A DNA stretch of 64,000 nucleotides. Origin: Artemia franciscana (taxonomy: Eukaryota; Arthropoda; Branchiopoda; Anostraca; Artemiidae). The DNA is taken from contig NC_088872.1 in assembly GCF_032884065.1 (NCBI RefSeq), positions 35,064,917-35,128,916 on the forward strand, given 5' to 3'. The translations under genes and the position numbers were made by a program. Positions 30,130 to 42,798 of this stretch are shown piece by piece; position 1 is the first letter of the stretch; every line of letters starts with the position of its first letter. The notes under the pieces were generated by a model. That model was not told the DNA's origin. It was given only the letters and a program-made list of their open reading frames with translations, and searched no databases.

Positions 30130-31420
30130 TTCATTCGTAGTGGAAAGGTTTAATAGTGAAAAATTGTGTCTACCCTAAAATTTCTAGATTGGAAGCCACA
30201 AACGACTTTCGTTTGTGGGTAAAGGGAGTGGTGTAAAACAGGGTCTGACAAGTTGATCTGGGACTTTGAAAAGTTCAAATATTTGGAGTTTTAGGGTTGT
30301 CTAGCCCAAACTTTCGCTCCTCCTGTGTTCGTCCCTATTTATGTCCTGAAAGCAGTTCTACACCTGTTGCAGCAGGTGGTGGAACCATTACAACAAAAAG
30401 AAATAACACTTTTAATAGTGGTCTATTTAAAAGGGTAAAACTAAATTTGATGAAACTTATATATTTAAAATCAGCATTAAAATGTGATTCTTTGACGTAA
30501 CTATTGGTATCAAAACTCCGTTTTTATAGTTTCGGTTACTATTAAGCCGGGTCGCTCCTTACTACAGTTCATTACCACGAACTATTTGATCGAATAAAAC
30601 AAAAGAAAGTCACGCGGTTAGTATGTATTTACCATTATCAAAATTATTTGGATTTTTCAAAATACTGATCGTGTTTTTAGAGGTGTCACACATCAAATTA
30701 TATTAAGTAGAACCGATTTTTCCAATATGTTTATAAAATCTGGAGCTCAGAACTTTAAAGTAGGTGTAATGCATTTATCATGGATATTACCAGTATTACA
30801 TCCCAGTTACAAATAGCGACTCAATTAGAAGATGGATTAACGAAGAAAGCGGAACAATTAAAAGCTGGATTAGGAAAGAGCAGCTTATTTGAACTAAAAT
30901 GGGAAGCCTGTAATACCAATAAAAGTGATAACAAAACGGATAAAGAGTTAACATGGAGGATAGTCGGTGAACGTTATAATACAACTAAAATTATTGGTGT
31001 TAGAGAAATCTGAAGAAAATAATAATTTTACGCAAAACAATATGTTATTCGACAATATGAACACTCATAGAATATAAGTGACATTAAATGGATATAAATA
31101 TCAACAAGAAGATTTTAAATGTGAGTTTAGTGATGCTGATGAAGATTATTCTAACGCTTATCAACGAATTTGCATTTAGGTCACAAACATAAAAATGTTG
31201 ATAGTGGAACAATTGTAAGTTACAATGGTTTCAAAAGAGGATATCCTTTCTTTCACTTTAATGTTTTAAAGCATGAATCGAATATTTATCGAAGTGGATC
31301 AAGTTCTGATATAGAAACTAAGCTATTATTAGATCAAGTACTTGCTAATCCATATTACATTTACTATGTTATATTTTTAGAAGGTAAAATAGATAGAAAA
31401 TGATGTAAATTTAAAAAAGA
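30130..31420 (+). pseudogene. Double-jelly-roll capsid-like fossil, copy D (broken)
   Basis: The longest remaining stretch of this fossil. Separate short frames, for example 30780-31013 and 31170-31403, resemble parts of uncharacterised double-jelly-roll proteins known from arthropods and cnidarians and related to capsid proteins of Polinton-like elements. It is broken in several places and is further split by a Helentron-like scrap at 30434-30590. No other virus-like genes and no terminal repeats were seen, so it is a lone gene fossil. It is older than the A/E duplication. Confidence 0.45.
30434..30590 (+). mobile_element. Helentron-like element, 3' end only
   Basis: About 157 bases ending in GTCGCTCCTTACTACAG and a worn terminal hairpin, then TTTG. 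Copies A and E lack it and read TTTAAAAGATCGAATAAA, so the insertion boundaries are exact to a base or so, with no clear target duplication. Confidence 0.8.
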
Positions 31421-31437
31421 GATTTGAAAAAGTAGAT

Positions 31438-31575
31438 TTGAGAGAAAGAGTCAAACTTTAGCGTAAAGAGCAGGGCTTTGAGGAGGGAACAGCCCTTTTC
31501 ATAGGCTGAGTTATTCCTGTTCGTTTTAAGTTTTAATGTCGCTCCTTACTTTCAGTTAAAAAAAACTTGTGTTCC
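31438..31575 (-). mobile_element. Helentron-like element, 5' palindrome arm only
   Basis: Matches the right arm of the long hairpin at 53103-53227, from AAACTTTAGCGTAAAGAGC to GTCGCTCCTTACTTTCAG. Confidence 0.75.
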
Positions 31576-31589
31576 AGAAAATCTAATCC

Positions 31590-34500
31590 AAAAAGTGTTC
31601 CAGAGCTAATCCAAATCTTTTTGTTTTAGCTTTTTTTAGTTTTAGTTTCATTGCATTGCACCTCACTAAAGCCACAGAGGCATCTTGTCTCTTGTGATTC
31701 AACTTGGGCTGTATAATTGTCCCCCAGTGTTCTTCCGGCCACCAACTCAGTCCTGAACTTTTTTTAAAATTAGAGATATACATATATACATCTTATTTTT
31801 TGCATTGGCTGGAGATTTGCAGTCTATTAAATGTATTATTGACAATTGTTATTGAGGCTGAGAAATTCTTCTTGCAGCTATTTCCATTAATAGCCCCTTT
31901 TTTCTCTATATGCTTCTTCCTTTTGTTCCCTGCCTTTATTTTGTTCTCCTTCTGTCATTCTCCCCTTTTTGCCCTAGCTTTCCTGTGTTTGTATGTATGT
32001 GTGTATGTATATATTTATTTCCCATAAAAAAAAAAAAAAACAGATGGAGTATAAGATATAAAAGCAAAAAACACGCTACAGAAGAATACATAAACACAAG
32101 AAAAATAAAGAACAAATGGATATCTAACTACAAGAAACACAATCTATTGCCTCAAAATAATTGCCCAAGGATGAGTGACAATATTAGAGTTATATCTGGC
32201 GATCTGGGCTATTATCGCTTCATTAGGGTCGATAATCCCATGCCGACTTGTCACAATACGGTTACTTGTCCATGGTGGAAGCCCTAAGAGGTACTTCGCA
32301 TATTTATAATATGTAGACCGCAACTCTTTCTTAACTTCCTTTTGGAATATTCTCCAAAAGGGACTTAAATACAGATAATCGGGTAGTGCCATTGCATTAT
32401 ACAGATGGGCCAAAATCCGCCGATCAAACTGACGCTTATAAACTATAATACGGCTATACGCTAAAGATATCCGTTTCTGCAGATGACTCTGCAAAAGATG
32501 ACGCGTTTCAAGCAGCGACCGACCAATAGGGATCCCCAAATAAACTATGTGTTCGGCAAGCCGAACAGTAGCACCACCCAGCCTAACATCAACAGCAGAC
32601 CCTTACTTAGCATTAAACAACAACACGTCTGATTTCTTTTCATTAAACTGAAGACCTATTTTTCCATATTCTACTTGAAACTGGATAAAATTCTCCTCTA
32701 AACCGCGCGAAGGAGGCGGCTCATATTAAGTACATCGTCTGTATAGCTTATTAACGATAGATCAATCCCTCTCAGAATGTATGTCAGATTTGACTTAGAT
32801 TGCGGTTTAACGATGCTGTTATTAAATGCAATAGGTAATGTCAATGCACCCTGCCTTACACCTTTTTTAACGGGAAGCACCGGGTTATTTGTCAGGTTTA
32901 ATGTTGTCGTTAGCTTAAGCCTAGCTTTTAAATTTTTATACATATCATATAAAGGGTTTAACATACTTGGGTCAACACCTGCTAGGTCCATATCTAAAAT
33001 AATCTGCTCATGAATTAGTGAATTGAAGGCCCTTCTAACATCTTGCGCAGCGAGAGCTATGCTCTCACCGCTTTTCTCGGCATCTATCAAGGCCGAAACA
33101 AGAGCGGAAAGAGCGTGGCGACAACCTAGACTAGGCTGAAAACCGAATTGATAGTCAGAAACTGTGCATTTTTACCGCAGTTCATCAACAATAAGAGCCT
33201 CAAATAACTTAACAAAAACTGTAGCCACAGTTATAGGTCGGAATGACGGGCACTGGCTAAGTGACTTTCCCTTTTTAGGCACATGTGTTAATATTCCTAT
33301 TGAAAAAGAATCAGGCACTATACCCAGGTTCAAAATCATTTGAAAAGGTAGGGCAAGGTGCTCAAGGAACAACTAGCTGCAAAACAGCAGGTGCTGAATT
33401 GATATACCATCGCAACCGCGCGATTTCTTTTTTTTTTTTAGTTTTCTAATAGCAGTACGGATAGAGCACCTCGTAATTATAACACCCAGACTGTTTCCTT
33501 TTCGCTTACGTGAGAAGAAATCATACAGTTTCACACCGAAGCTTTTTTGTAGCCTGATATCAGGAGCCGAAAATTCATTTCTATATTGCTGAACCCAACT
33601 ATCTCGAGATATTGAGGTCATTGTTACATGAGATCTTTCTTTAAACAATGAAGACCAAAGTTTATTTGGCTGGGTAAGGATAGCCTGAGATGAAGAACGA
33701 AAAATTGCACTACGGTGTAGTGAAAATTCTTTCGCGAATTTACGTTTACTATGAATTTGAAGTTTATTCACCCACCCGTCTCGTGGACAGCCAGCTTCAA
33801 GCCAAACCGAAAGCCAAAATTTTGCCGAATTACACGCGTTTTGCAGATTAACATTTGTAGACCAGCCTGGTACTTCGGTACCAGGCCAAACCCGTCTAGA
33901 TGGTACAGCTGACTGTTCAGCGAGACGTAATGCGTGCACAAGCTCACTACAATAAATATTCAATCGAATTCGTGATTCCACCAGATAGTTCTTTGAACTA
34001 ACCATCAGCAGATCAAAAGGAACACGGATTTTTGAAGCAAGTTCATCACAAGTCGACTGAAATGAACTCATAGACGCACGTTTCCAATCACAAACAAAAT
34101 AAGGACGCTTCTGGAGCCTTCCAGGAAGAGGCGAAGCACTAGCATTTAAATCAATATTGAAAAACAACGGAAAATGATCTGATGTAAAGTTTGAATCAGA
34201 AACAAGAACCTCACTCGGTGTAACTGATCGAGTGTGAATAACATGATCTAGGTTTGACATACTTCCCGAATTATGAACATATGAAAAATTCTTATTCTTA
34301 GACACGAGTACAAATTCATCACCTAGCATACCGAATAACATATTTAGCACGATTAGAACTTGAACTGTTTTTACCGCTCAGGTTTTCAAGATCACAGTTA
34401 AAGTCACCTGTTATCAGACACGAAAGTCCGTACTTTTTCATTTTATCAATACACTTCGATAGCCTTGCAATACTTATGGCAAACAGTCTATCTGATCGAT

Positions 34501-34740
34501 CATCACGATAGTCTGTAGGGAGGTAAAGGTTCACTATAACCATATCTTGGATTTTGACAGTGAGAAAGTCTAATGCCGAGTCAAACATAGAAGTGGATAG
34601 AGAGGATCTAACGTAAGTCGCAAGACCACCAGATGGCCGGCCATGAAAAAGAGAGCGTTTGGCTGCGACTGTAAAAACTTGATGGTTTGGCGACAGGTTC
34701 AATAAGGTAAGGCTGAGAGAAAATTTTCTGTTATCTTTAT
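31590..34740 (-). mobile_element. LINE-C, nearly full-length ORF2, minus strand
   Basis: On the minus strand the endonuclease, reverse transcriptase and C-terminal regions follow one another. A 3' untranslated stretch of about 550 bases (32143-31590) follows the coding part. The 5' limit near 34740 is where a different dispersed repeat (34741-34985) begins. No clear target duplication or long poly(A) was found. Confidence 0.75.
32144..34702 (-). pseudogene. LINE-C ORF2: APE endonuclease and reverse transcriptase
   Basis: Endonuclease, 34702-34110: PSGGLATYVRSSL, IVNLYLPTDYRDDRSDRLFA, LITGDFNCDLENLSG, NLDHVIHTR and SDHFPLFFNIDL, giving the GDFN and SDH active-site words. A linker follows with CDWKRASMSSFQSTCDELAS. 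Reverse transcriptase, 33460-32698: RGCDGISIQHL, PKKGKSLSQCPSFRPITVA, DYQFGFQPSLGCRHALSALV, AAQDVRRAFNSLIHEQI, VRQGALTLPIAFNN and LISYTDDVLNM (YTDD in place of YADD). The C-terminal part is 32539-32144. Two in-frame stops (TAG at 33373, TAA at 33172) and frame changes near 34330 and 32690 break it. It resembles the I/Jockey side of LINEs; I cannot fix the clade. Confidence 0.75.
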
Positions 34741-34985
34741 ATGGTACTTTTTATTGACTAACAACTTAGCCCAAATCTTTGGAAAACACTAGTTTGTCTT
34801 ACTACCATTGTTTCGATAGTGTCTTTCTTCTCACTACCTCCAGTATTCGCAATTTAAGGTGACCATTGGGCCTCTGCTAAAGTATAGTAACGCATGCAAC
34901 TGGTCACATGGGTTCTACTCGTTCTTTCAGCACTAATACAACCAGTGAGGGTTCGACAAGTGTACTATCTTTGGGGGTACAAGTG
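34741..34985 (+). repeat. Dispersed repeat, partner of 51722-51978
   Basis: About 250 bases from TTATATGGTACTTTTTAT through CACATGGGTTCTAC to GGGGGTACAAGTG, roughly 85-88 percent alike by eye and in the same orientation. Class unknown. Confidence 0.75.
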
Positions 34986-35534
34986 GTGAAATTTGATTCT
35001 CTCAATTATTACCTAACAGCCAACTGTTGCTTACAAGTCCTATTTATCACTATTTATCACTCAAAGAAGATATATTGGCTGTGGGACCGGGTAACTGTCG
35101 CAAATATTTAACACTTATAGATTTTAGTCCATCTTCAATTTGAAAGTGGTGCCTGTCTGCTTGCCTGCTAGAACGGAGCTTTCCACTCGAAAGCAGAAAC
35201 ATGCTTTTATGAAACGAAAGCTTGGCTGCACAATTTCAGATACTCCTCTCTGACATGGGCTGTATAACTCCACTTCACTTCGCACACCATAGGCTCTGGC
35301 TCGTGGACAAGCAAAACCCATCCTTTTTGGCCCCAGGTAATAGTTCTGCGGAGCTTTCCAAAAAGTAATGTCATATTCGTCAATCCGGCCTGAGGTCCAC
35401 ACTTTCCGTAAAAACCGCAAAAGATAGACCCTTACCAGTTTCCAGGAATAAGCTCAGATCGGACACATAGGAAAAAAAAACAGGACAAAACCAAAGTGTT
35501 GCTCTCGCAACACAATTAACTTAGTTTGACAGTT
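34986..35534. other. Unrecognised stretch
   Basis: A minus-strand frame at 35124-35420 (about 98 codons, no ATG at its start) has mixed, plausible residue composition but no motif I know. It could be a worn exon or chance. Nothing else is seen. Confidence 0.4.
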
Positions 35535-35970
35535 TCCGTCATTTTTGAAGTTGGCGTGTTTCTTACTAGCAGCTGTTCATAATGCCGAAGAACAATAGAA
35601 ATAACTTTTTCTCATGACGTTAGATTATATCCAATTTGTAGGATAGGATGGGGGGAGATAAATGGCTAAACTAGAAAGGACTAAAAGTTTGATAAAAGAC
35701 AAATGTCAAGAAAAACATTTCCTGGGCATAGTGAAGAAATAATTTTATTAGACCAAACTGGCTACATAATTTTCAGCCCATTTCATAAAGTATTCGTCAA
35801 CAAAAATATAGCGGCATCCTATATAACTTCTGGTTTTAGGATATTGGACCTAGGTTCCCTAGCTTCCAGGTTCCTTTTAGGAACCTGGAATTTCAGGAAT
35901 AGGGTGGGTCCCGAAGCTCCCTCCTACTATTTCAACAACGCTTTGCATATCTTATAATGTCTTATTTAAA
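35535..35970 (+). repeat. Dispersed repeat shared with 15703-16160
   Basis: See the partner. It adds a 20-base duplicated GGTTCCTTTTAGGAACC-type palindrome near 35860-35890. Confidence 0.65.
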
Positions 35971-35989
35971 ATAACTTTTTATTTATATC

Positions 35990-37930
35990 CTACACTAATT
36001 AGTGTAGGATATTAAATTTCAAGCGATAGGATAATAATAGGTATCTGATTGAATCAAGGTAAATAAACTAAGACTTAAGATAGATCCAGAGAATTTGATG
36101 AGGTTTCCTTGATGAGATTCTCATTAAAAAGGATTCCAAGATTTAGATTCAGTGAAAGATTCAGTGAAACTTGGTCAAATCCCACCATGACAAGCGTATC
36201 GTCATCATCGAAGGCAACTAGGTGGCCATCGGAGATGGACTGGAACCTGGTTTCATCAATACGGTTAAGGTGACACAAACGGTAATAAAACATTGGGAAA
36301 AAATCTTTAATTTATAAAAAAGATCACAAATATAAAGAAAAGTATTATACCCATCATACATCCTTAGAAGACTCCATTTTCAACCTTAGAGACATTTAGA
36401 AAGTTCTCACCAATAAAAATCTTCCTACTCGACAGATAGAAATAGGTCCAAGGGTGAATGATTTCATGTACTCCTTTTTCGCCAAGTTTTACTAGAAAGA
36501 TATCATATTTTATGATGTTGTAATCCTTCTTAACGTCCAATAAAAAATATAGCAAACATTAAAAAAGAGTCTATGGCTGAGCTAGTGAAACTAAGGAGCA
36601 AAGTACAAGCATTCTTTGTCGGGTTACTGGTATGAAACCCAAATTGAAAGTTTTGAAGAAACTGTCTTGCATCAAGGTTGCTTTTATGTCTAGAAAACAG
36701 GGCCTTTTCAAAAGTCTTGCTGAATACTGGCAAGAGACAGATATATTTGTAATCTCAAGAATCACTCCCTGAGCCCCATTTAAATAGAAATACTGCTCTG
36801 ACACGTTTAAGTGATAGATGGGAAAATACCGATCAAAAGAAGCTTAAACAAGTTCTGTGAAAGATATGACAATTGCTTGTAAAATGAAGTTGAGAACCCT
36901 AGTAGGAATATCATCTGAGCCTGAGATGAAGTACCATATAGGGAAGAGAAAATCCTACAAGTTGTTTTGATTAAGATAATTGTTGTTTTCCAGGTCTTGA
37001 GTAAAACGGGAGTCATCCAAGGGCTCAAAGACTCTGATATTTCTTAGTCGTAAGTGCAAAGAGAAGGGGTTTCAGGTTAGAAGTATTACAGACTTGACTG
37101 AATCATAAAACAAATAAAACCCGTAACAAATTTGTTAGAGATTCAGACTCATCCCAAATTTTTTGAGAAAAACGTAGCTTCAAAAGTTGCAATTTTTTCA
37201 AAGCAGCAATGATAAGTAAAACTGGCTTACAATGCACTTCTACTAGAGACAGGCTCAGGAAGGACAAACTTCAAAAGAATAGGAAAGTGGTCTGAAAGGT
37301 TATTAACCAAGACATACCTACTAAGAGTTGGTAGAGAAGGAACAATATTATCAATTAGAATGACTGTTGGGTCAGTTACTCCAGTTGCTATAAATATCGT
37401 TGGCAGCATACCATAAAAAAGCATTACAGCGAGAAAGTGTAATGACACAGAAGAAGAATCCAAAGGATTTAAGTTAAAATTACCCATGCCAACTCTCTGA
37501 ATTTGTTGATTAAGAATATTCCATAATATATGGTATAGAACCGCTTGGAGCACGATAAACCTCAGCAACAACCAACTTTTCCTGAGATTGAAGTTTCAAT
37601 AAATTAGTCGTTCGAAAACTTCTTCAACATTCCAAGAAAAATCCCCACGAATGGAATATGCAAATTTATCTCAAACATGAAGAGCAAGACCTCCCTTTCC
37701 TATCTGAACCCGGCTCAATCTTTCAGTCAAACAACCAGGCAAATCAAACACTGAATCATTAGAGACATACGAAAAAGTCTCACACAGACAAACAACATGT
37801 GGCTGCAAATCATCCATCAGAATTTCAATTTGTTTAAAAGAAGAGATTAGTCCTTCAGTATTTAGCTGAGACAGCGAGAGCCCCCCCCCCCCACAACCAT
37901 CCTTAGCAAACCGAAAATTTGTTACAAACT
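35990..37930 (-). mobile_element. LINE-B, minus strand, degenerate EN and RT
   Basis: From high to low coordinate: endonuclease remains at 37571-37227 (GNFNLNPLDSSS, DPTVILIDNIVPSLPT and VNNLSDHFPILLKF), RT finger part at 36960-36571, then RT palm at 36555-36364 (LLDVKKDYNIIKYDIFLVKL, YLSSRKIFIG), and DDDDTLVMVGFDQV at about 36210-36170 as the catalytic block. Many stops and frame changes. It is the same family as 43216-44530. Confidence 0.7.
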
Positions 37931-39000
37931 TACTGCTTATATGACAAAAAAGTTAATTCAATCACATTATCATTATTCACAATGGTATTATTTGATAGGC
38001 TTTCAACATGAAGCTAATGTCTTTTCTAGAGTAGATATTCGGTTTAATAAAGCGGTGTATAAAATAAAGGTGTATAATAAAGCGACAGTGACTTGGAAAT
38101 CTGAAAAGTATGATATAGCCATAAATTATACTTTCAGTGCATTCAAACAAGCAAACGTTCACAGAAAAAATAAACCGACAAAATGAAATAAAGCAAAAAA
38201 AGAACTCTTTTAAGAATCCAAACAAAAAGCATACATAATCTCAAAAAAATGTACAAAAAATAGAGATAAGAAAATAGAGAAATGGTACAAGATTATTCAG
38301 AAGCAATACATAAACGCAAACTGAAAGGAAGTTAATTCGACCTGCCACCTACTCATATGGAAAATTTGCGAGTACCTGACCATAATCTGACCAAGCATTT
38401 TAAACGCTGAACTTGTCTCTCACTTGACTGAGAATACCACGACAGTGCTTTGTTGGAGCTTCAGATTTGAAACTTTTAGAGCCAGCAAATTTTGATTGGC
38501 TTGCGAACACTTTACGGGCCATCTCGAAAGTAGAAAATTTTCCAGAAATTTTACAGCCCTGGCTGCAAGCTGAAGAGCTGTAAGAGTAAGAGCAGGGATA
38601 TTTTAAGATGGCAAGTATTGAAGAATGGAATGTTTTGACTTCAAGCAATTTTTCGCATTTTCCAAACCCTTCTAAAAAGAAACATTTTAAAAATGTGCAA
38701 AGTCAAATTTTGACTTTTTTCTTCTCCTATCATAGTTTTAGTAGGTTGTTGGTAGCAACTTTTACACGCTATGTAAAAAATAATCGGCAAGCAAAAGAAA
38801 TTCATAATCTTGGCACAAAGCGGTATTATTGGAGAGGGACTAAAGCTAAATTCCTCCCCATAAACTCAGGCTAAATAAACCATATAAATACACCTCCCTC
38901 TGACCCCAAAAATCTACAATTACAGTAAACCTGTATTTTTTGCACTGAGGTACCCAAATATCTTGCTTTTGATAAGGCTTTCTCTTGAATGATATTGTAC
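37931..39000. other. No gene recognised
   Basis: Short frames at 37941-38186 (+), 38400-38648 (-) and 38608-38874 (+) have no recognised domain. The frame at 38400-38648 is Ser/Lys-rich with two cysteines near its start and might be a worn exon. From about 39000 the sequence aligns with 7610 onward, so the GY unit begins there. Confidence 0.5.
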
Positions 39001-39128
39001 CCCTTCTTTGTTTTCAATTCATGTCGGTTCTTAACCGCTGCGACATCACACGTCAATTGTAAAAGTCCCGGTATTTTCTCACCTGAAACTAGTTTGATTT
39101 AGGAAAACATAGCCTGCATTTTCAAACA

Positions 39129-39161
39129 TATATAAGGACTTCTTTAGTTTACATCATCAGT
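39129..39161 (+). promoter_or_regulatory. TATA box and TCAGT initiator of GY gene copy E
   Basis: TATATAAG at 39129-39136 and TCAGT at 39157-39161, with AAGGACTTCTTTAG conserved between them as in copy C. The initiator A lies 30 bases past the first T of the TATA box. Confidence 0.65.
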
Positions 39162-39206
39162 TGAATCTTTTAGTCGAAGTTGGTTGTTCTCCAAAAATTG
39201 CTAATA

Positions 39207-40655
39207 ATGAAATATGTGAGTAGCCTATTCCTGTCATTTTAAATTGTAGATTAGTTTGTTTTATTAGTTTTGCAGTCAATCTGAATCTCGTGAAATTCAT
39301 TTTCAAAAAATTTGAGATAACAATTATTTCAAAGTAACATGGTTTAGTACCTTAGTGAAACCGAATAAATTAATAGAATTGTAACAAATTATTTTATTAA
39401 AGCTGAAATTGTAATGGATATTTAAGATTCGACCAACAATGATAATTGAACTTATCTTGATGCACTTGATGCAAAATAAATCCTGTTAAAAAGATGTCTT
39501 ATCTTATTGTGTTTTAATCGTTTTTTATTAGTATTGAATTTTAATTTTTATTGCAATTTTTATTGTCAATTTATTTGTGTTTCTGTATTCAATAATGACC
39601 TAATATCCCTTTATTTGATTTTTGATAATTCACTTTTATCCTATGTATTTTGAACTTTTTCTCTCAATTTTTATTCGTTTCAGCAGGCTCTTAGAAATGT
39701 TTGAACGTTTGGAATTTTTCAAATTATAATGTTTCACTGATTGCTCTTTACTATGGATGATTTTAACAACACCAATTTTATTATATTGTTCTTTTTTTCC
39801 TTTTTTTGGCCTCTTGTAATTTTATCTGGAAAGATGAAATCGACGAACCTATTAAAGAAAATCACTTCATGATATTTGATATTTCATTTCATATTCTTCC
39901 CTATTGATATCAATACACTATTGACACATTTTATTCTAAACTGCACTTTTTGATAGGAGTATTTGTACCTAAAATAGCTGTCATATGAACTAAATCCCCA
40001 AATCAAATCCGAAAACTCAATAAAATTTCCATTAATTAAAATTTGTTACCATTTTCTTTGTAGGCTCTATCCAAAATTCGGGATAGGCTAAGATGGGTGG
40101 TAAAACTTATGCAAGCATAAGTTTTATAAATTTTTAGATACATAATTGATATTCCTGTTGAATTCGGCATTTGAACTTACAAATGCTTACATAACACTCA
40201 CATTGAACTTTTCTCTTAATTTTTCGTGTTGTTCTTGGTGTCTTTTAAGCATTAATAGAATACAGATCTCCAATGGATATGTACACATTTTTAACATACC
40301 TATCTACATCAATATAAATACTTTTTTTCTAGATTCTGCTAGTTGCCCTTTATATCACTGCAGTATTAACCAAACCAAATAATGAAAAGGAACCAGCTAT
40401 TGATTTTCAAGATATGAAAAGAGGGTTAACAGCTAACAGAGGTGATCTTTCCATGGACGATCCTAGTTACAGGCTGGAAGAGAAGCATCTGAATTGGAAG
40501 CTCCTGTCGAAGAAGATCTGAAAGGAGCAGAAACCCATCACTATAGTTATTATCCTAATCATTATTATAGTCATTACTACCCTACATATAGTTATGCATA
40601 TCCATCATATGGATACGCTCCGTACAGCTATGGTTACAGACGGTATTGGGGCTAG
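39207..40655 (+). pseudogene. GY-rich secreted peptide gene, copy E (one frameshift)
   Basis: Exon 1 is 39207-39215 (ATG AAA TAT, donor GTGAGT). Exon 2 starts at 40333 after TTTTTCTAG. The start reads as a signal peptide (MKY, then ILLVALYITAVLT) and continues with FQDMKRGLTANRGDL and DDPSYRL. Compared with copy C, one A is missing just after CGGCTG/AGGCTG (about 40476), so the frame runs into a TGA at 40519-40521 after 65 residues. The GY tail (HHYSYYPNHYYSHYYP to YSYGYRRYWG-stop at 40653-40655) is otherwise intact. A single missing base could be an assembly error; if real, this is a young pseudogene. The intron is 1117 bases and free of recognised transposons. Confidence 0.8.
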
Positions 40656-41640
40656 AGACAAGGAAGTTTTTAAGCTACAAAAGTTTTGTACGTAATTTAT
40701 TTTTAAATTAAATGTTTTTTTTCACCCACTTAGTATTATTATAGCTGTTTATTCTGTTCTTGATTATTAGCATTAGAGCTTTATTTCTTTTTTCACATGA
40801 AATTTATGGAAAGAAAGTAGTGTTTTCAAATCAGTGTAAAAAGCAACAACAAGAACGAAATAACAATAATTATTATATAGGTTGCACCTACGTTTTCCAA
40901 AACTATAAGAAAAATTTAATAAAAACATCTTTTGCAAATTGCCATCCTCCCTGGAAAGTCTTGTAAAGAAATTCTAGGTAGATATATCTATCTAGCTTTG
41001 GATAAAGAAGCTGCCGAATTTATCCTTAGAATTTACATGCATTTGGTCCCACCACAAGCCATGAACAATGCTAAACTCCAATCCGAGGCTTTCAGAGACC
41101 TTGTTCTAGCGTCGCCTCAGTAAAATATACTTTTCCTTCAATGAACTCATTGAAAATAATTTACAGAAAGAGGTTTCCAAAAAATAATTAAAGAGCTTTA
41201 GTAAAATTTAGAAATTAAAATGAATAATTACATTAAACATGCTTATGAAATTTTTTGGGTAAGTAGATGAATTATTAAACTAAATGAATTAAATGTTAAA
41301 TGTGAATTATTAAACTAAATGAGTTATTAAACCAATATTAAATTAAAATGAATTATGTATTAAAACTGAAAATGAATAATGAATAAGAAAAAACAGCCAT
41401 CCCTTCTGCTGAAACCGCATAAATAAGAGGAGGACAGCCATCCCTTCTGCTGAAACCGCACTAAAAAGTATTTCTTTTTATTGCCTATTGTCTCCTTTTT
41501 GATCCTTTTTTAGAAAAGCAGTCCATATTACTTTCTTCCGTTTCATATTTTTCTAAATATGGGACAAAATTGGAGGACGAACACACTAATGGGTTTCATC
41601 TAAAAATTCCCATTAGAGAATTTTACCTATCAGGAATAAT
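40656..41640 (+). repeat. 3' region and flank of GY unit, copy E
   Basis: From 40960 it is nearly identical to 1-660. A 63-codon frame at 40932-41123 ends like the one at the window start, but it is not kept in copies B, D or F. Confidence 0.7.
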
Positions 41641-42442
41641 AACTAGTAGGGTATAAATTTCCTATACGATTTGTTTTGTAATTTGCAGTTGAAAGGTTTA
41701 ATAATGAGGAATTGTGTCTACCGTGAAATTTCTAGATTGGAAGTCACAAATGACTTTCGTTTGTGGATGAAGGAAGGGGGACAATTGTAAAACAGGGTCT
41801 GATAAGTTGATTTGGGACTTCAAAAAGTTCAAATTAGGGTTTTCGAGCCCAAGGCTCCGCTCCTCCTGTATCCTGTGTGTTGAAAGCACTATTTCACCTG
41901 TTGCAGCAGGTGATGGAACCATTACAACAAAACGAAATAATACTTTTAATAGTGGTCTATTTAAAAGATCGAATAAAATAAAAGAAAGTCACGTGGTTAT
42001 ATGTATTTACATCACAATTAATTGGATTTTTCAAGATAATTAACGTGTTTTTAGAGGTGTCACACATCAAATTATATGAAGAAGAACCAATTTTTCCAAT
42101 ATGATTATAAAATCTGGAGCCCAGAACTATAAAGTAGATGTAATGCATTTATCATGGATGTTACCAGTATTACATCCCAGTTTACCCATAGCGACTCAAT
42201 TAGAAGCTGAATTAACGAAGAAGGTGGAACAATTAAAGCCGGATTAGGAAAGGGCAGCTCATTTGAATTCAGATGAGAAGACTGTAATACCTATTAAAGT
42301 GATAATAAAACGGATAAACAATTAACATGGAGGATAGTCAGTAAACACTATAATACAACTAAAATAATTGTTGTGTTAGAGAAATCTGAAAAAGATAACA
42401 GTAATACGCAAAACATTCGACAATATGAGCATTTATAAAATA
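41641..42442 (+). pseudogene. Double-jelly-roll capsid-like fossil, copy E (broken)
   Basis: Nearly identical to copy A over the shared part and alike to copy D further on. Broken, and its end is cut by a Helitron at 42443. It shows that the fossil travelled with the GY gene in the duplication. Confidence 0.45.
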
Positions 42443-42698
<256 letters not shown>

Positions 42699-42798
42699 NN
42701 NNNNNNNNNNNNNNNNNNNNNNNNNNNNNNNNNNNNNNNNNNNNNNNNNNNNNNNNNNNNNNNNNNNNNNNNNNNNNNNNNNNNNNNNNNNNNNNNNN
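42699..42798. other. Assembly gap, 100 N
   Basis: A round 100-base N run placed at a (TA)n tract, so it is probably a gap of unknown true size. The neighbours on either side may not be adjacent in the genome. Confidence 0.95.

Noticed and set aside
35124-35420. 98-codon minus-strand frame as a host gene
   Set aside because: No ATG at the start, no recognised domain, no splice model and no second copy; left as unrecognised.
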